A stretch of 64,000 nucleotides of DNA from contig JAXBDG010000014.1 of the NCBI GenBank assembly GCA_036320915.1, forward strand, positions 620,001 through 684,000, in the 5' to 3' direction. Source of the DNA: Linnemannia elongata (lineage: Eukaryota > Mortierellomycota > Mortierellomycetes > Mortierellales > Mortierellaceae). Both the position numbers and the translations under genes were made by a program. A model generated the notes under the pieces. The model was not told the DNA's origin and made no database searches. It was given only the letters and a program-made list of their open reading frames with translations. Shown piece by piece: positions 23,162 to 32,005 of this stretch (position 1 is its first letter; each line of letters starts with the position of its first letter).

Positions 23162-24919
23162 CTACTCGACAAAAAAACTGAGTTTGCAGTTCAAGACCTC
23201 GGGGTCGGACCCACTTACCCTCCCAAACGGCAACGAGATAATATTCGTTGTCACTCCACTCCACCCATCCACCTCAACATACGTCCTCACCAACCCTCGC
23301 ACGTCCGTCAAATACGGCCAATGTCGCTGCATCCAAAAGAGCTCCTTCTTTCCAATCCGATGGTCCATGGTTCCGACATTCAGCTCCCTCAACCTTGACA
23401 ATCCAGACAACAGATCCAGTCCACTCTCAAGTGTCATCTCTAAACTTGTCACCTGAAGCATAGGATCGAACATCACGTAATCGCCTTTCTTATCCTTCTC
23501 TCGCACTAGGTTTCCTCGATGATCGATCGTTCCTAGTTCCAGTACTCTTAGATTCGTCAGGGATCCTAGCTGGGAATAAACGCGCTGTTGGATCCATCGG
23601 CTCTCTTCCACAGTCCCACTGTGCAGTGGTGTCCCTTCAGGTATCGGCCGATTTTTGTAGTCCCTCTGCACATCGGGTCGTGGGATACCTGCGATCCTGA
23701 TCTTGAGAGCAGTCAACCAACGAGAAGACCAAGTAGACGAAAGCAAGTCCGAGGTGTTGATCGTGGGGAAATCATCAAAATCCAGCATAACCAACGACCG
23801 ACCCTGATGAAGTATCGAGTGGAGCTCCGAACCCACGACATAGTCACTGTCGCAAATGACCAATTTCTGCAGACCCTTCCGAGAGGCATCGACTAGAGCT
23901 CGCAGACTGGCGGACCCAGGCGGCGGACAAGTCATGAGGAAGATGGTGTGCCATACCTGCTGTACTCCGTCGTCTCGTCTTTGGCCACCAAAATTGCCGA
24001 TCTCTTGGGAGACAAAGTTCTCTAGCTCGAGAATGTCCTCGCTGCTCATCATTACAAGCGCCAATAGATGAACACCCATCGCCTCTTGCAAGGCATCAAG
24101 GATTTCGGGATGCGCATGGATCCACGACAGGCTCGAGGTCTTGAAGGTGAGAGCGTCATCGACGACTTCAAGCCTATTGCATCCTCGGAGAAAAGTCGAC
24201 AAGACAGCGGGGATAATTCGAGACTCACCGGACTGGACATGCGACCGGAGAGAAAAGTACTTCAGCTTGGGGTGGGTTTGTGATCCCTCCACTGGTAGTA
24301 TTAATGACTCGTACTCTTCCTCGTCAAAGTCGTCCGAGTAGAACATTAGTCCCAAGGTCATAGCCACCAGCTCGGAGGAACAAGTCTCAAAGAACTCTCG
24401 GGCGACTCGTGGCGAGACTATGGGCTGCCCCTCGATAAACAGCTCCAGTTCTTGTAGTCGCGGCAATGCCCTCGCGATAGACTTAAGAAGTGGCTCCAGC
24501 CACTCAGTTAGTGGTGGTCTCTCCACATACAGTGACCTTAGATTCGGGCTCTTCTCTAAAACTGCCAGCAATTGGTCGAACTGCTGGTCCCTAGTGAGAT
24601 AATCACGAATCGAAAGCGTGGTGAGACCGCTCAGCCCTGAGAGGTCGGCAATGACGGAGAAGATTCTGGACTTGAAGGTACGAACGTGGAGGGTGTGGAT
24701 ACGATGGTGGTGTCGGATGAGGGCTTCCTTGACCTCTGGTGTGTCGAATTGGTTGTTCCTGTTGCCTGACCACGCGTCCTCGATCCTCAGTTCGTCAAAC
24801 AAAAAAGGAGTGAGTGTTTGGTGGAAGAGGGAGTTGATGGGGAGGAGTTGGAGGATGTCATTGCGATTGAGATGTCGGGCCACTTCTTCGATGAGTTCAG
24901 GAATCAGCAGTGGGTGCAT
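23162..24919 (-). CDS. F-box/LRR protein, 585 aa
   Basis: Single-exon gene with the F-box at the very N-terminus (IPELIEEVARHLNRNDILQL, then PFLFDELRI). Leucine-rich repeats follow: LSGLTTLSIRDYLTRDQQFDQL, LRSLYVERPPLTEWLEPLL, LQELELFIEGQPIVSPRV and LVMLDFDDFPTINTSDLL. The C-terminal block LTNLRVLELG...LEMTLESGLDLLSGLSRLREL...MDHRIGKKELFWMQRHWP is almost the same as in the 13133-14956 gene, which marks a paralog pair. Presumed SCF ubiquitin-ligase substrate receptor, target unknown. Intact. The stop codon is followed after 104 bp by the fold-back repeat. Confidence 0.88.
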   Translation of the reverse strand: MHPLLIPELIEEVARHLNRNDILQLLPINSLFHQTLTPFLFDELRIEDAWSGNRNNQFDTPEVKEALIRHHHRIHTLHVRTFKSRIFSVIADLSGLSGLTTLSIRDYLTRDQQFDQLLAVLEKSPNLRSLYVERPPLTEWLEPLLKSIARALPRLQELELFIEGQPIVSPRVAREFFETCSSELVAMTLGLMFYSDDFDEEEYESLILPVEGSQTHPKLKYFSLRSHVQSGESRIIPAVLSTFLRGCNRLEVVDDALTFKTSSLSWIHAHPEILDALQEAMGVHLLALVMMSSEDILELENFVSQEIGNFGGQRRDDGVQQVWHTIFLMTCPPPGSASLRALVDASRKGLQKLVICDSDYVVGSELHSILHQGRSLVMLDFDDFPTINTSDLLSSTWSSRWLTALKIRIAGIPRPDVQRDYKNRPIPEGTPLHSGTVEESRWIQQRVYSQLGSLTNLRVLELGTIDHRGNLVREKDKKGDYVMFDPMLQVTSLEMTLESGLDLLSGLSRLRELNVGTMDHRIGKKELFWMQRHWPYLTDVRGLVRTYVEVDGWSGVTTNIISLPFGRVSGSDPEVLNCKLSFFVE

Positions 24920-25551
24920 GCCAGAGGGAGAGATGGGGAATCTGGTTTTGTTAATGGGTATGATGTTGAGGAAGGAGGGAATGAGTGATGGAGGCAGGGT
25001 GTGAATGTCCGTTAGAGGTTCGCGTTCGTGTCAGTGTTTATATGCAAGGGAGATGAAAGGGAGAAAGGATTCAAAGGAGAGCGCTGAGTGCAGACAATGA
25101 AGGCTGAACCTTGCATATGCATGTGTCTCATCCGTTCCTTTTAATAATTTTTTGTTGCATTTGTCAGGAGCTACCAATTGCACCATCGATAGCTCGTGAA
25201 AAGCAATCCCATTTACCAAAAACGAGTAAAAATGACGAACTCCACTCAATCTAGATCACAATACGTGCTTCAGTCTCTTTGTCATCATGTCTTTTTTTTT
25301 TTCATCTGAACAAGCTGGTGCCTGCCTCTTTGTCCCGCCTATGATCAATTGTGCGGAAGAAAATTATCCGTCTCCAGGATGTCGCCTCCTTGTAATCTTT
25401 TTTGTTGTTTGTGAACATCATAATCAGATGCATGTAACAGACCTGAAGTCTATGCGATGAGAGAAACACAATTCTTGCCTACTGGGTTATTTTTTTTTTT
25501 TTTTTTAACTCTTGCTCACTCTCTTAACTACGACACAAACAAAAAAACGTA
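24920..25551. other. intergenic, 0.6 kb
   Basis: Upstream region of the 585-aa F-box gene and downstream region of the next minus-strand gene. It includes a T17 run (25490-25506). No gene seen. Confidence 0.5.
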
Positions 25552-26637
25552 CTACAGATCATGGCGTTGGTAGAGTCGGCTCCATATCTCATCCCACTGC
25601 TTATCTATCTTCTCTTTCCACTCCCTCAACTTTTCCTCATAATCAGGATCACCTACAAGAATCTCCTTCATAATCTTGTACTTTTCCTCCAAGTCCGCGA
25701 CATTGACCCGCATCTGTCGCATCAACTCGTCTGGATCGAGACAATCCGAGCCCCCATACAGGGTGATGCTTTTGGGAATGTTGTTCAGGATAACAATACC
25801 ATGGAACCTAATCCCCTGCTGGTTTGGCCACAAAGGGAGTGGGAGAGGAGCAGCGAGGACAGCGGGTGCAGGAATAGGAGCCGGAGGAAGCACTGGCTGG
25901 TTCGTCTGTGCAGGAACCACCGGATTCAGAGGCATGCCAAAGCCACCTAGGGGGGGCACGGTTGCGCGCGGAAAAACGCCAGCATTGTGAGCCCAGATAT
26001 TTGTGGGCTGGTTCACAAGAGGAAGGGGTGAAAGGAATGTACCAATAGGGTACTGGGACGGCGTCGAGCCGAAACCTCCAACTTGTTTCGTCTGCGCAGG
26101 GTGTGTGGCGGTGGGGTGTTGAGGTATCCGCTGCGGACCGAAAACGACAGGCGGGTTGCTCTCATGAAAGGCGATCCCAGTATGTTGAGCCACCACGTGT
26201 TGCGAAATACCAGCTGAGAGCAAGTCCTGCTTGTTCTTAAGTTGTGCGGCTGTAGGTGGAGTTGAGTGTCCACCAAATCTGTTTACGTTTTGCCAACCCT
26301 GAGTTGATGCAGTGGTAGGGTGCGACAAAGCAAGGAGCCCAGCAGCAGCCGTAGCAACTTGATTCTGAGAGGCGGGAGTTGGAGGCGAAGGAGAGAGTGT
26401 GTTATTGTTGCTGCTGTTGTTGCTTGGGAGAACAATAGGGGTGGTACCCCAATGAGCAGGCACAGGTGCAAGTGGACCTTGGCTTCCTGGAAAAATGTAG
26501 GACGTCGAACTGTTGAAGACGGGGACTCCTTGATTGTGGATAGGGTATGCAGCGCGAAGCCGATCAACGGCGCCTTTGGGAATGGCAGGAATCATATCGC
26601 TTTTTTGTTTGGTGTAGATATTTCCTTGAGCGATCAT
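25552..26637 (-). CDS. unrecognised proline/asparagine-rich protein, at least 361 aa
   Basis: No family recognised. The N-terminal part contains KGAVDRLRAAYPIHNQGVPV; a long low-complexity middle (about residues 70-270) is rich in Pro, Asn, Thr, Gln and Ala; the C-terminus (about 280-355) contains RFHGIVILNNIPKSITLYGG and a charged helical, probably coiled-coil region (LMRQMRVNVADLEEKYKIM, then EEKLREWKEKIDKQWDEIW). No signal peptide or membrane segment. The annotated start is ATG 26637, but sequence just upstream stays open for about 14 codons (PLDQIAFLRD before the Met) to a possible acceptor CTGACTAG, so earlier exons are likely. The gene borders a truncated Harbinger element. Confidence 0.6.
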   Translation of the reverse strand: MIAQGNIYTKQKSDMIPAIPKGAVDRLRAAYPIHNQGVPVFNSSTSYIFPGSQGPLAPVPAHWGTTPIVLPSNNSSNNNTLSPSPPTPASQNQVATAAAGLLALSHPTTASTQGWQNVNRFGGHSTPPTAAQLKNKQDLLSAGISQHVVAQHTGIAFHESNPPVVFGPQRIPQHPTATHPAQTKQVGGFGSTPSQYPIGTFLSPLPLVNQPTNIWAHNAGVFPRATVPPLGGFGMPLNPVVPAQTNQPVLPPAPIPAPAVLAAPLPLPLWPNQQGIRFHGIVILNNIPKSITLYGGSDCLDPDELMRQMRVNVADLEEKYKIMKEILVGDPDYEEKLREWKEKIDKQWDEIWSRLYQRHDL

Positions 26638-27113
26638 GTCTCTTAAAAAGGCGATCTGATCTAGTGGGTTTGTGCTAGTCAGTTATGAAAGGAGCAATTG
26701 AATATCATCAAGGTGCACAACAGCGATGCTTTAACACAAAGAACAGCAGTCGCGTATCAACTCAAGCAGACTTTTTTACTTTATCCCACCTTTTCTCACA
26801 CGCGTTTCTCGTTCTCTTAAAACGGCAGCAGCCTTGGTAGAAGCAAATGCATAAATATCAGCCTTGCAAGTATGCTTTATTTGGTGCTGCGAGTAAAAAA
26901 TTGCTTCTCATCCATATTTATTTCATTTCTTGTGATATCAAGAGAGAGGGGTGGGGCCGAAAAACTAAATGGGGTAGAGTCTAACGGTGGGTTTCCAGTA
27001 ATTTGCATTCTGCTGTACAATCGCCCCATCCAAGCCCTTGATGTGCTGAAGGATCCTGATCTCAGCCTCGGAACGAGCACTGCATTGAGATCCTGAAGTA
27101 ACATCGGGGTTCA
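26638..27113 (-). other. possible upstream exons of the 25552-26637 gene
   Basis: Two open, coding-looking stretches lie on the minus strand: an ATG at about 27112 opening MNPDVTSGSQCSARSEAEIRI and ending NANYWKP before a GTTAGA, and a segment near 26860-26780 reading IYAFASTKAAAVLRERETRV. Together with the open extension above ATG 26637 they could form a three-exon 5' end. The splice sites are weak and no homolog is known to me, so this is only a suggestion. Confidence 0.25.
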
Positions 27114-27119
27114 TTGCAG

Positions 27120-27386
27120 GAAATGACGCAGCAGTTCCGATCTCCTCAGGATATGCAGTCATTGATCAGATGGGTAATCGCCTGCTGTGTACTCCACAAT
27201 ATACTTGCCCGTCTTGGTGATGCCTGGCATGACATGTACCTTGAGGATGATTCCTATGACGAGGCAGAGGTGGCACTCAATGATGCAGTAGAGCCGGATA
27301 GCACCGCGTCCAATTTCAGAGAACCTTTGCAAAAAGTCACTCTGGAGACAAACTATGTATGTGGAATATTACCGATGCAATATTAA
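27120..27386 (+). pseudogene. 3' fragment of a PIF/Harbinger-type transposase
   Basis: The peptide SPQDMQSLIRWVIACCVLHNIL is the typical last catalytic-domain segment of Harbinger/HARBI1-like DDE nucleases (the ACCVLHN block), followed by an acidic tail (YLEDDSYDEAEVALNDAVE) and a stop at 27384-27386. Upstream there is no trace of the DDE core, so only the C-terminal 90 or so codons remain. Its stop lies 28 bp from the stop of the convergent Myb/SANT-like gene, the second gene usually carried by Harbinger elements. Function is lost. Confidence 0.7.
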
Positions 27387-27414
27387 AATAGGTCTAATTG
27401 ATGATAAACTCGTT

Positions 27415-28853
27415 TCATCGGTGAATAACGGTTTTGAGTATGGCTTGGATCTGGTCTACAGACACGCCTTTCTCCAATCCTGCCTGGATCACCTGCAATG
27501 TCTGTATGGTAACTCTTGTCTCCATCTCTGACTTCCATCGCTGAGACTCTTGCTCCATTTTTTGCTCCTCCAGTTCCAATCTCCGTGACTCTCGCTGCTC
27601 CTCCAGTTCCAATTTCCGCGTCTCTAGGCTCTTCTCCCGCTCTAGTTTGTTCTCCTCCAATTCAAGCCTTCTGGTTTCTATGACCTCAGTGACTAAATAC
27701 AAACAGTTAATTTTTGGTGTAGGCTGAAGGAAAATCATACCCAACTAACAGACAAGATCTTACCACTGGCTTTCTTGGTAGTGGCCTGCTCGAACGAGGA
27801 AAGAAATGATCGCCTTGAAGTTTCGGGAGATGAGGGCGGGTCCAGCGTTGGTCGCTTTTTGCGTCGGTTTGTTATGCGCATGCGTTTGTTGGACGCTTGC
27901 GACTCTGTATCCGTCAGAGCTCGTTTTCGTTGGCGCTGCTGGACTTGTGTCGATGAAATGGAGAGCATGCTTATGTCGTCGCCCTCAAGAACGCCGTTAA
28001 GGGTGTCCCGGCCTTCTTTGAGGTTTGTTGTCTCAGCATCAAAATTGTCGAGGTTGTCATTATTGTCGTTATAGCCGTTGTCAAAGGTATTGTCGAAAGG
28101 ATCAGGGTTGTCGATAATATCCTGGGTATAATTGCCGATTGGTTCACCGCCAGCATCCTCTACAGGATCTTGAGATTCATCCTCATCCTCATCCTCATCC
28201 TCATCCTCATCCTCATCCTCCAGCAAGCGATGCGGACGCCGAGGACCCGTGGTGGGTTGTTGACTATAATCCTGCTCCTGAGCGACCGGGACAGACGAGG
28301 AAAATTCGGCAAGTGGAGTGACATTAGGCCGGCTGCTAAAGAGTGCGTCCATCCTATCATAGCAGGTGCACATCCTCTCCAGCTTGTGACCAATTGTGTA
28401 AATCCCTTTCTGTCTGTCCTCGTCCGTAACACCAAAGCCAGCCTGTTGCGACTTCTTCTTGGCGGTGGTGAAGGTCTTTCGATGACGGGCGAACCGCTCA
28501 CGCATTGCCTTTGCATTCAAGTTAAGCCTGCCTTTGCTCTGCCTGGACACGATTTTAGCCAAAATGGTATATCCTTGATTTGATGATTTGGTGGGTTTGC
28601 CGATGGCTGTTTGGCCTCCGTTACCGAAAACCGACTCGAATTTGGGAGGGTGTTCTAGAAACGTCAAAATACTTTCGATGTCCTGCTTTGTGAATCGCTC
28701 CTTCGAAGATTGTTTAGTTGCCTTGTTCGATTGTGCAGCAGGTGTCCTGGATGTTCTTTCGACTTTAGGGAATGATGAATGTTCTTGAGATGGAATGCCG
28801 GATGCCGATGTCTCAGTATCCGTGATGTGGGTACTTGTGGCGTTGGAGTTCAT
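27415..28853 (-). CDS. Myb/SANT-like protein of a PIF/Harbinger element, 455 aa
   Basis: Two exons: 28853-27764 and 27692-27415 (donor GTAAGA, acceptor TATTTAG). The conserved N-terminal domain (about residues 45-165: FTKQDIESILTFLEHPPKFE ... NLNAKAMRERFARHRKTF ... LERMCTCYDRMDALF) resembles the Myb/SANT-like DNA-binding adaptor that accompanies Harbinger transposases and helps them reach the nucleus and bind transposon ends. An acidic (ED)n run follows, encoded by a CATCCT hexanucleotide repeat, then an Asn/Asp-rich linker, a basic segment (NKRMRITNRRKKRP) and a C-terminal coiled coil (RRLELEENKLEREKSLETRK). ATG 28853 is the first Met in frame. The reading frame is intact although the neighbouring transposase is truncated. 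The assignment to Harbinger rests on domain layout plus the adjacent transposase fragment. Confidence 0.72.
28178..28220. repeat. CATCCT hexanucleotide repeat inside the Myb-like gene
   Basis: Seven tandem units; encodes the alternating Glu-Asp run of the minus-strand protein. In frame, so length changes would alter only the acidic run. Confidence 0.9.
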
Positions 28854-28899
28854 TGTGGTGGTTACTGTTGAGCTGAAGAAAATCTGTTGAAAGCAAATG

Positions 28900-28936
<37 letters not shown>

Positions 28937-28948
28937 ATAATAATAATA
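28900..28948. repeat. A35 run followed by (TAA) repeats
   Basis: Thirty-five A (28900-28934) and about four TAA units, 47 bp upstream of the Myb-like start codon. Either a promoter tract or the poly-A scar of an old insertion. Confidence 0.85.
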
Positions 28949-28982
28949 CGACTCCGGAGGGGGTTTTTTCATGTTTACCTCG

Positions 28983-29056
28983 CAAAATACGCCTTGATTG
29001 TATTTGAAATACGCCAGTTTGACCGGCGTATATTTACAAGATTTGAAGGCGTATTT
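28983..29056. promoter_or_regulatory. imperfect inverted repeat with four ATACGCC/GGCGTAT sites
   Basis: ATACGCC occurs at 28987-28993 and 29009-29015; its reverse complement GGCGTAT at 29025-29031 and 29048-29054. The two halves form an imperfect palindrome of about 33-bp arms. It sits about 130 bp upstream of the Myb-like gene and may be a transposon end or a cluster of binding sites for that protein (inference). Confidence 0.4.
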
Positions 29057-29235
29057 GACTGTGGCGTTTAACCAAATAATCATTTATTTGGTTTGGCGGA
29101 TGTCAAGGTTTGAAACCCCTAAATGTGACCCCTGCTCGTCCTTCTTTATGAAACTTTCTTTTGTTTTGACTCTTGCCTCTTTTCTCTTCATTCTCCCCTC
29201 CAAACAAACACATATCACACCTCACTTCGCACGCA

Positions 29236-31141
29236 ATGTCGTCCGCCTTCACTCGCTTCTTGTCAATACCAGAACTCACCGCTCAGCTCGAGATCTACCT
29301 CTCCAAGCACGACATCACCGTCCTCATCAAAACAAACCGACATCTCTCCGCCATCTGCACCCCTTTGCTCTACAGCGACATGTGCTTCCTCCACAGCAAT
29401 CGATTCGACTTCGCCTACTTTGACGTCAAGGACAACATAACAAGAAACCTTCGTCACATCCAGTACTTGTCTGCCAACGCAGTCTTTATCCACACGTTCT
29501 ACGATATCTTCTCTGGATCCTCACCTTTGTCTTTGGACCAACATGAAGATGAACACCCAAGTGCCGTCTTCTTCGAACAAGGCATACCGCCACCTCCCTT
29601 CGCGGCTCCCTGACGCGCTTCACTTGCGGAACCAAGGACGTGGATGCCAAACATCTCTATCCAGTCTTGTCGATCATCCGTGGCAACCCTGGCTTGACAC
29701 ACATCCACTTGGAGAACGTCTGCATTCTCGCCAAGCAGGACCTTATTCGACTAATTGGTGTGGTCACAGCCCTTCCTTCGTTACAATCATTGGTCGTGAG
29801 TTTCGGAGAGAATTTGGCAGAGTTGTGCGGCTTTAGCGAGACTCTCTTCTTCGGTTACCCGCCATCAATTAAGCAGCTCAAGATCGTGTTCAAGGAGCAG
29901 CATCTGAGCGACTCGGACTATAAAGACTTTAAAGACACCCTCAAGGACCAAAATCGGACCCTCAAGGACATCAACGACAACATCGACGAAGAGACCACTC
30001 TATTTCCTACGCGGAATCCTTTGTCGAAACTGCGATCCCTGTTCCTTATGCCGACGAGATCCATTTTCCCAAAGAAAAGGTATTTTCTATGTTGAACCAC
30101 TGCTCTGGTCTCCGGGAGATGGATCTGTGCAGTTTGGAGGAGAACATGTTGGAGACAACCATGCAGGAGATTGGTAATTTGATCGCGACACTCTGTCCCA
30201 AGCTGGAGATCCTGCTTCATTCGCCTGCACACTTGGACAATGACGGAGTCATTTTTCTCGGGATCATGGAAACATTACCTCCACAATCTCTCACGGAGCT
30301 GCACCTTAAAAAGTTCAACGACGCCGTCGACCAATGAGCCCCGATGATCACCAGGCACTCAAGGTCTCTACGTAAGATGGATCTCTACCATTATGTCAGT
30401 CTCGAGAGCAAGACGATCCAGTCCATTCTCTGCAGTTGCGAGGCATTGGAGGAGCTGCGGCTACTGCGGTATTAAGCTGCGTCCGGGTGTCTTTTTGACA
30501 CGGACGGAGCGGAGGGTGAATAGGCGTGTGTCAATCTTAAGATTCTCGACATGCTGGTGGTGATCAACGGCTACAACAAGGACTTTCAACAAAGGACGGG
30601 TTACCACTTGAGTCGCCCAACACCTTTGTTCCTGAAGGAGAACGAGAAGAGGCGCTTCAAGAAGCTGGAACTGTTTTACAGACAGATCGGGAGACTTGTG
30701 AACCTGGAGATCCTGCGATTGGAGGGGGCACAGTGGAACCGATCTGACTACATTTCCAAAACCCCGTACTTTCGGATCGAATACAGGATGTTCTGGTTCC
30801 CTGCCGTGCTCTCCCTCCCACGCTCCGAGAAGAAATGGCCGGGCTACCTTCATGAGTTGAGTGGGCTGAAAAGGCTGAGGGAGCTCCAGGAGTCAGTTGG
30901 TACGATGAATTTTGAGACCGAGAGGACGTTAATGTTGGAGGAGGCTGAAATAATGAGCCAATGCTGGCCGTTGTTAGAAGTGATCGAGTTCAGGTGCGGC
31001 AAGAGCGAACAGGAGAAGAGTGAATTTTGTGGGGAGATGAGAAGGAAGAGAAGAACCCCAAGCTGGTCCTCATTACTACAGCGACCACGAGCACAAGCGT
31101 ATTGCGGCACGGGTTTATTTTATTTATCCCTTTTTATTTAA
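29236..31141 (+). pseudogene. decayed F-box/LRR gene
   Basis: Starts well: ATG 29236 opens an F-box (FTRFLSIPELTAQLEIYLSK, then ICTPLLYSDMCFL) like the intact paralogs. The frame is lost near 29600: the first ORF ends PPPPFAAP-stop while the sequence continues one frame over as RGSLTRFTCGTKDVDAKHLY. A second shift near 30045 is needed to reach DEIHFPKEKVFSMLNHCSGL. The last frame then carries three nonsense codons, a TGA at 30335-30337 after NDAVDQ, a TAA near 30473 and a TAG near 30521, before continuing with LKILDMLVVINGYNKDFQ and the family C-terminus (RQIGRLVNLEILRLEG ... LHELSGLKRLREL). No GT..AG intron removes these lesions. Recently dead, since LRR sequence is recognisable along the whole length. 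Confidence 0.85.
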
Positions 31142-32005
31142 CGAAGAAAGGCTAGACCGAGCACGCCCCACGAGCGATACTGTTCATTATCTGCTCTGTG
31201 GTGCAAAATAAAGAAAACACGCTCTTTCTTCTCGTTACTTCTATCCCCATACTTCACAGTATGAGTTCTCATCAAGCCCAATCAACACCACAGGCTGGGG
31301 GAGGAAAAATGATGTTCTGCTTTTTTTTGGCGTAGGTGACTTTATTCTTTCGCTTGGTATGGCATGGATCCGGCTTCAACATAGATCATTTGTCATAGCA
31401 TTATCTAACCACCACCCTTCTGACCACTTCGCCACCTAATCACATCACCACCATCCTGGAGCCCATAGCCTAGCACATAAAAATAATCCGGCTCCTTTGT
31501 ACTGTACTATAAAGACCATCCGTTCCTACCACTAGCTCTTGTCAGTCAACCTTCTTCTTTTGCTATTACACACGAACAGGTGCCGCAAAATGTTGCTGAG
31601 CTCTGGGAACAAGTGCAGGATGTCTGGACCAATATTCTATAGGAGTTTCTTCAGTAATTGTACGAAAGTATACCCTGACGCACGAAGGCGCTTCTTAAAA
31701 GCAGAGGAGGGAGGGCAAATACACTATTAAAGTCCAATGGTCAAACTGATGAATCTCTTTTTTTTCTAAATTGTTACAAAAGTGTTCAGCCATGATCACT
31801 GAATTCGAATGAGCTTTTTTTATGACGTCATTCCCAGAATAAGCCCACACGAACGGCACAAGAGCCATTGAGAGGATTTCAGAAGGGAATTGACAAGGTC
31901 ATAAACAACCATTTCATAAAAAAAGTCAGGATCGCGTTTGTTTGAACACTTTTTTGTTGAGCACTTTATTTTTTTAAAAAGAAAAAAAAAAAATAAAAAA
32001 ACACC
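31142..32005. other. intergenic, 0.9 kb
   Basis: No gene seen. Short ORFs lack coding character; poly-A/T stretches (31975-32000) flank the 3' end of the next minus-strand gene. Confidence 0.5.
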
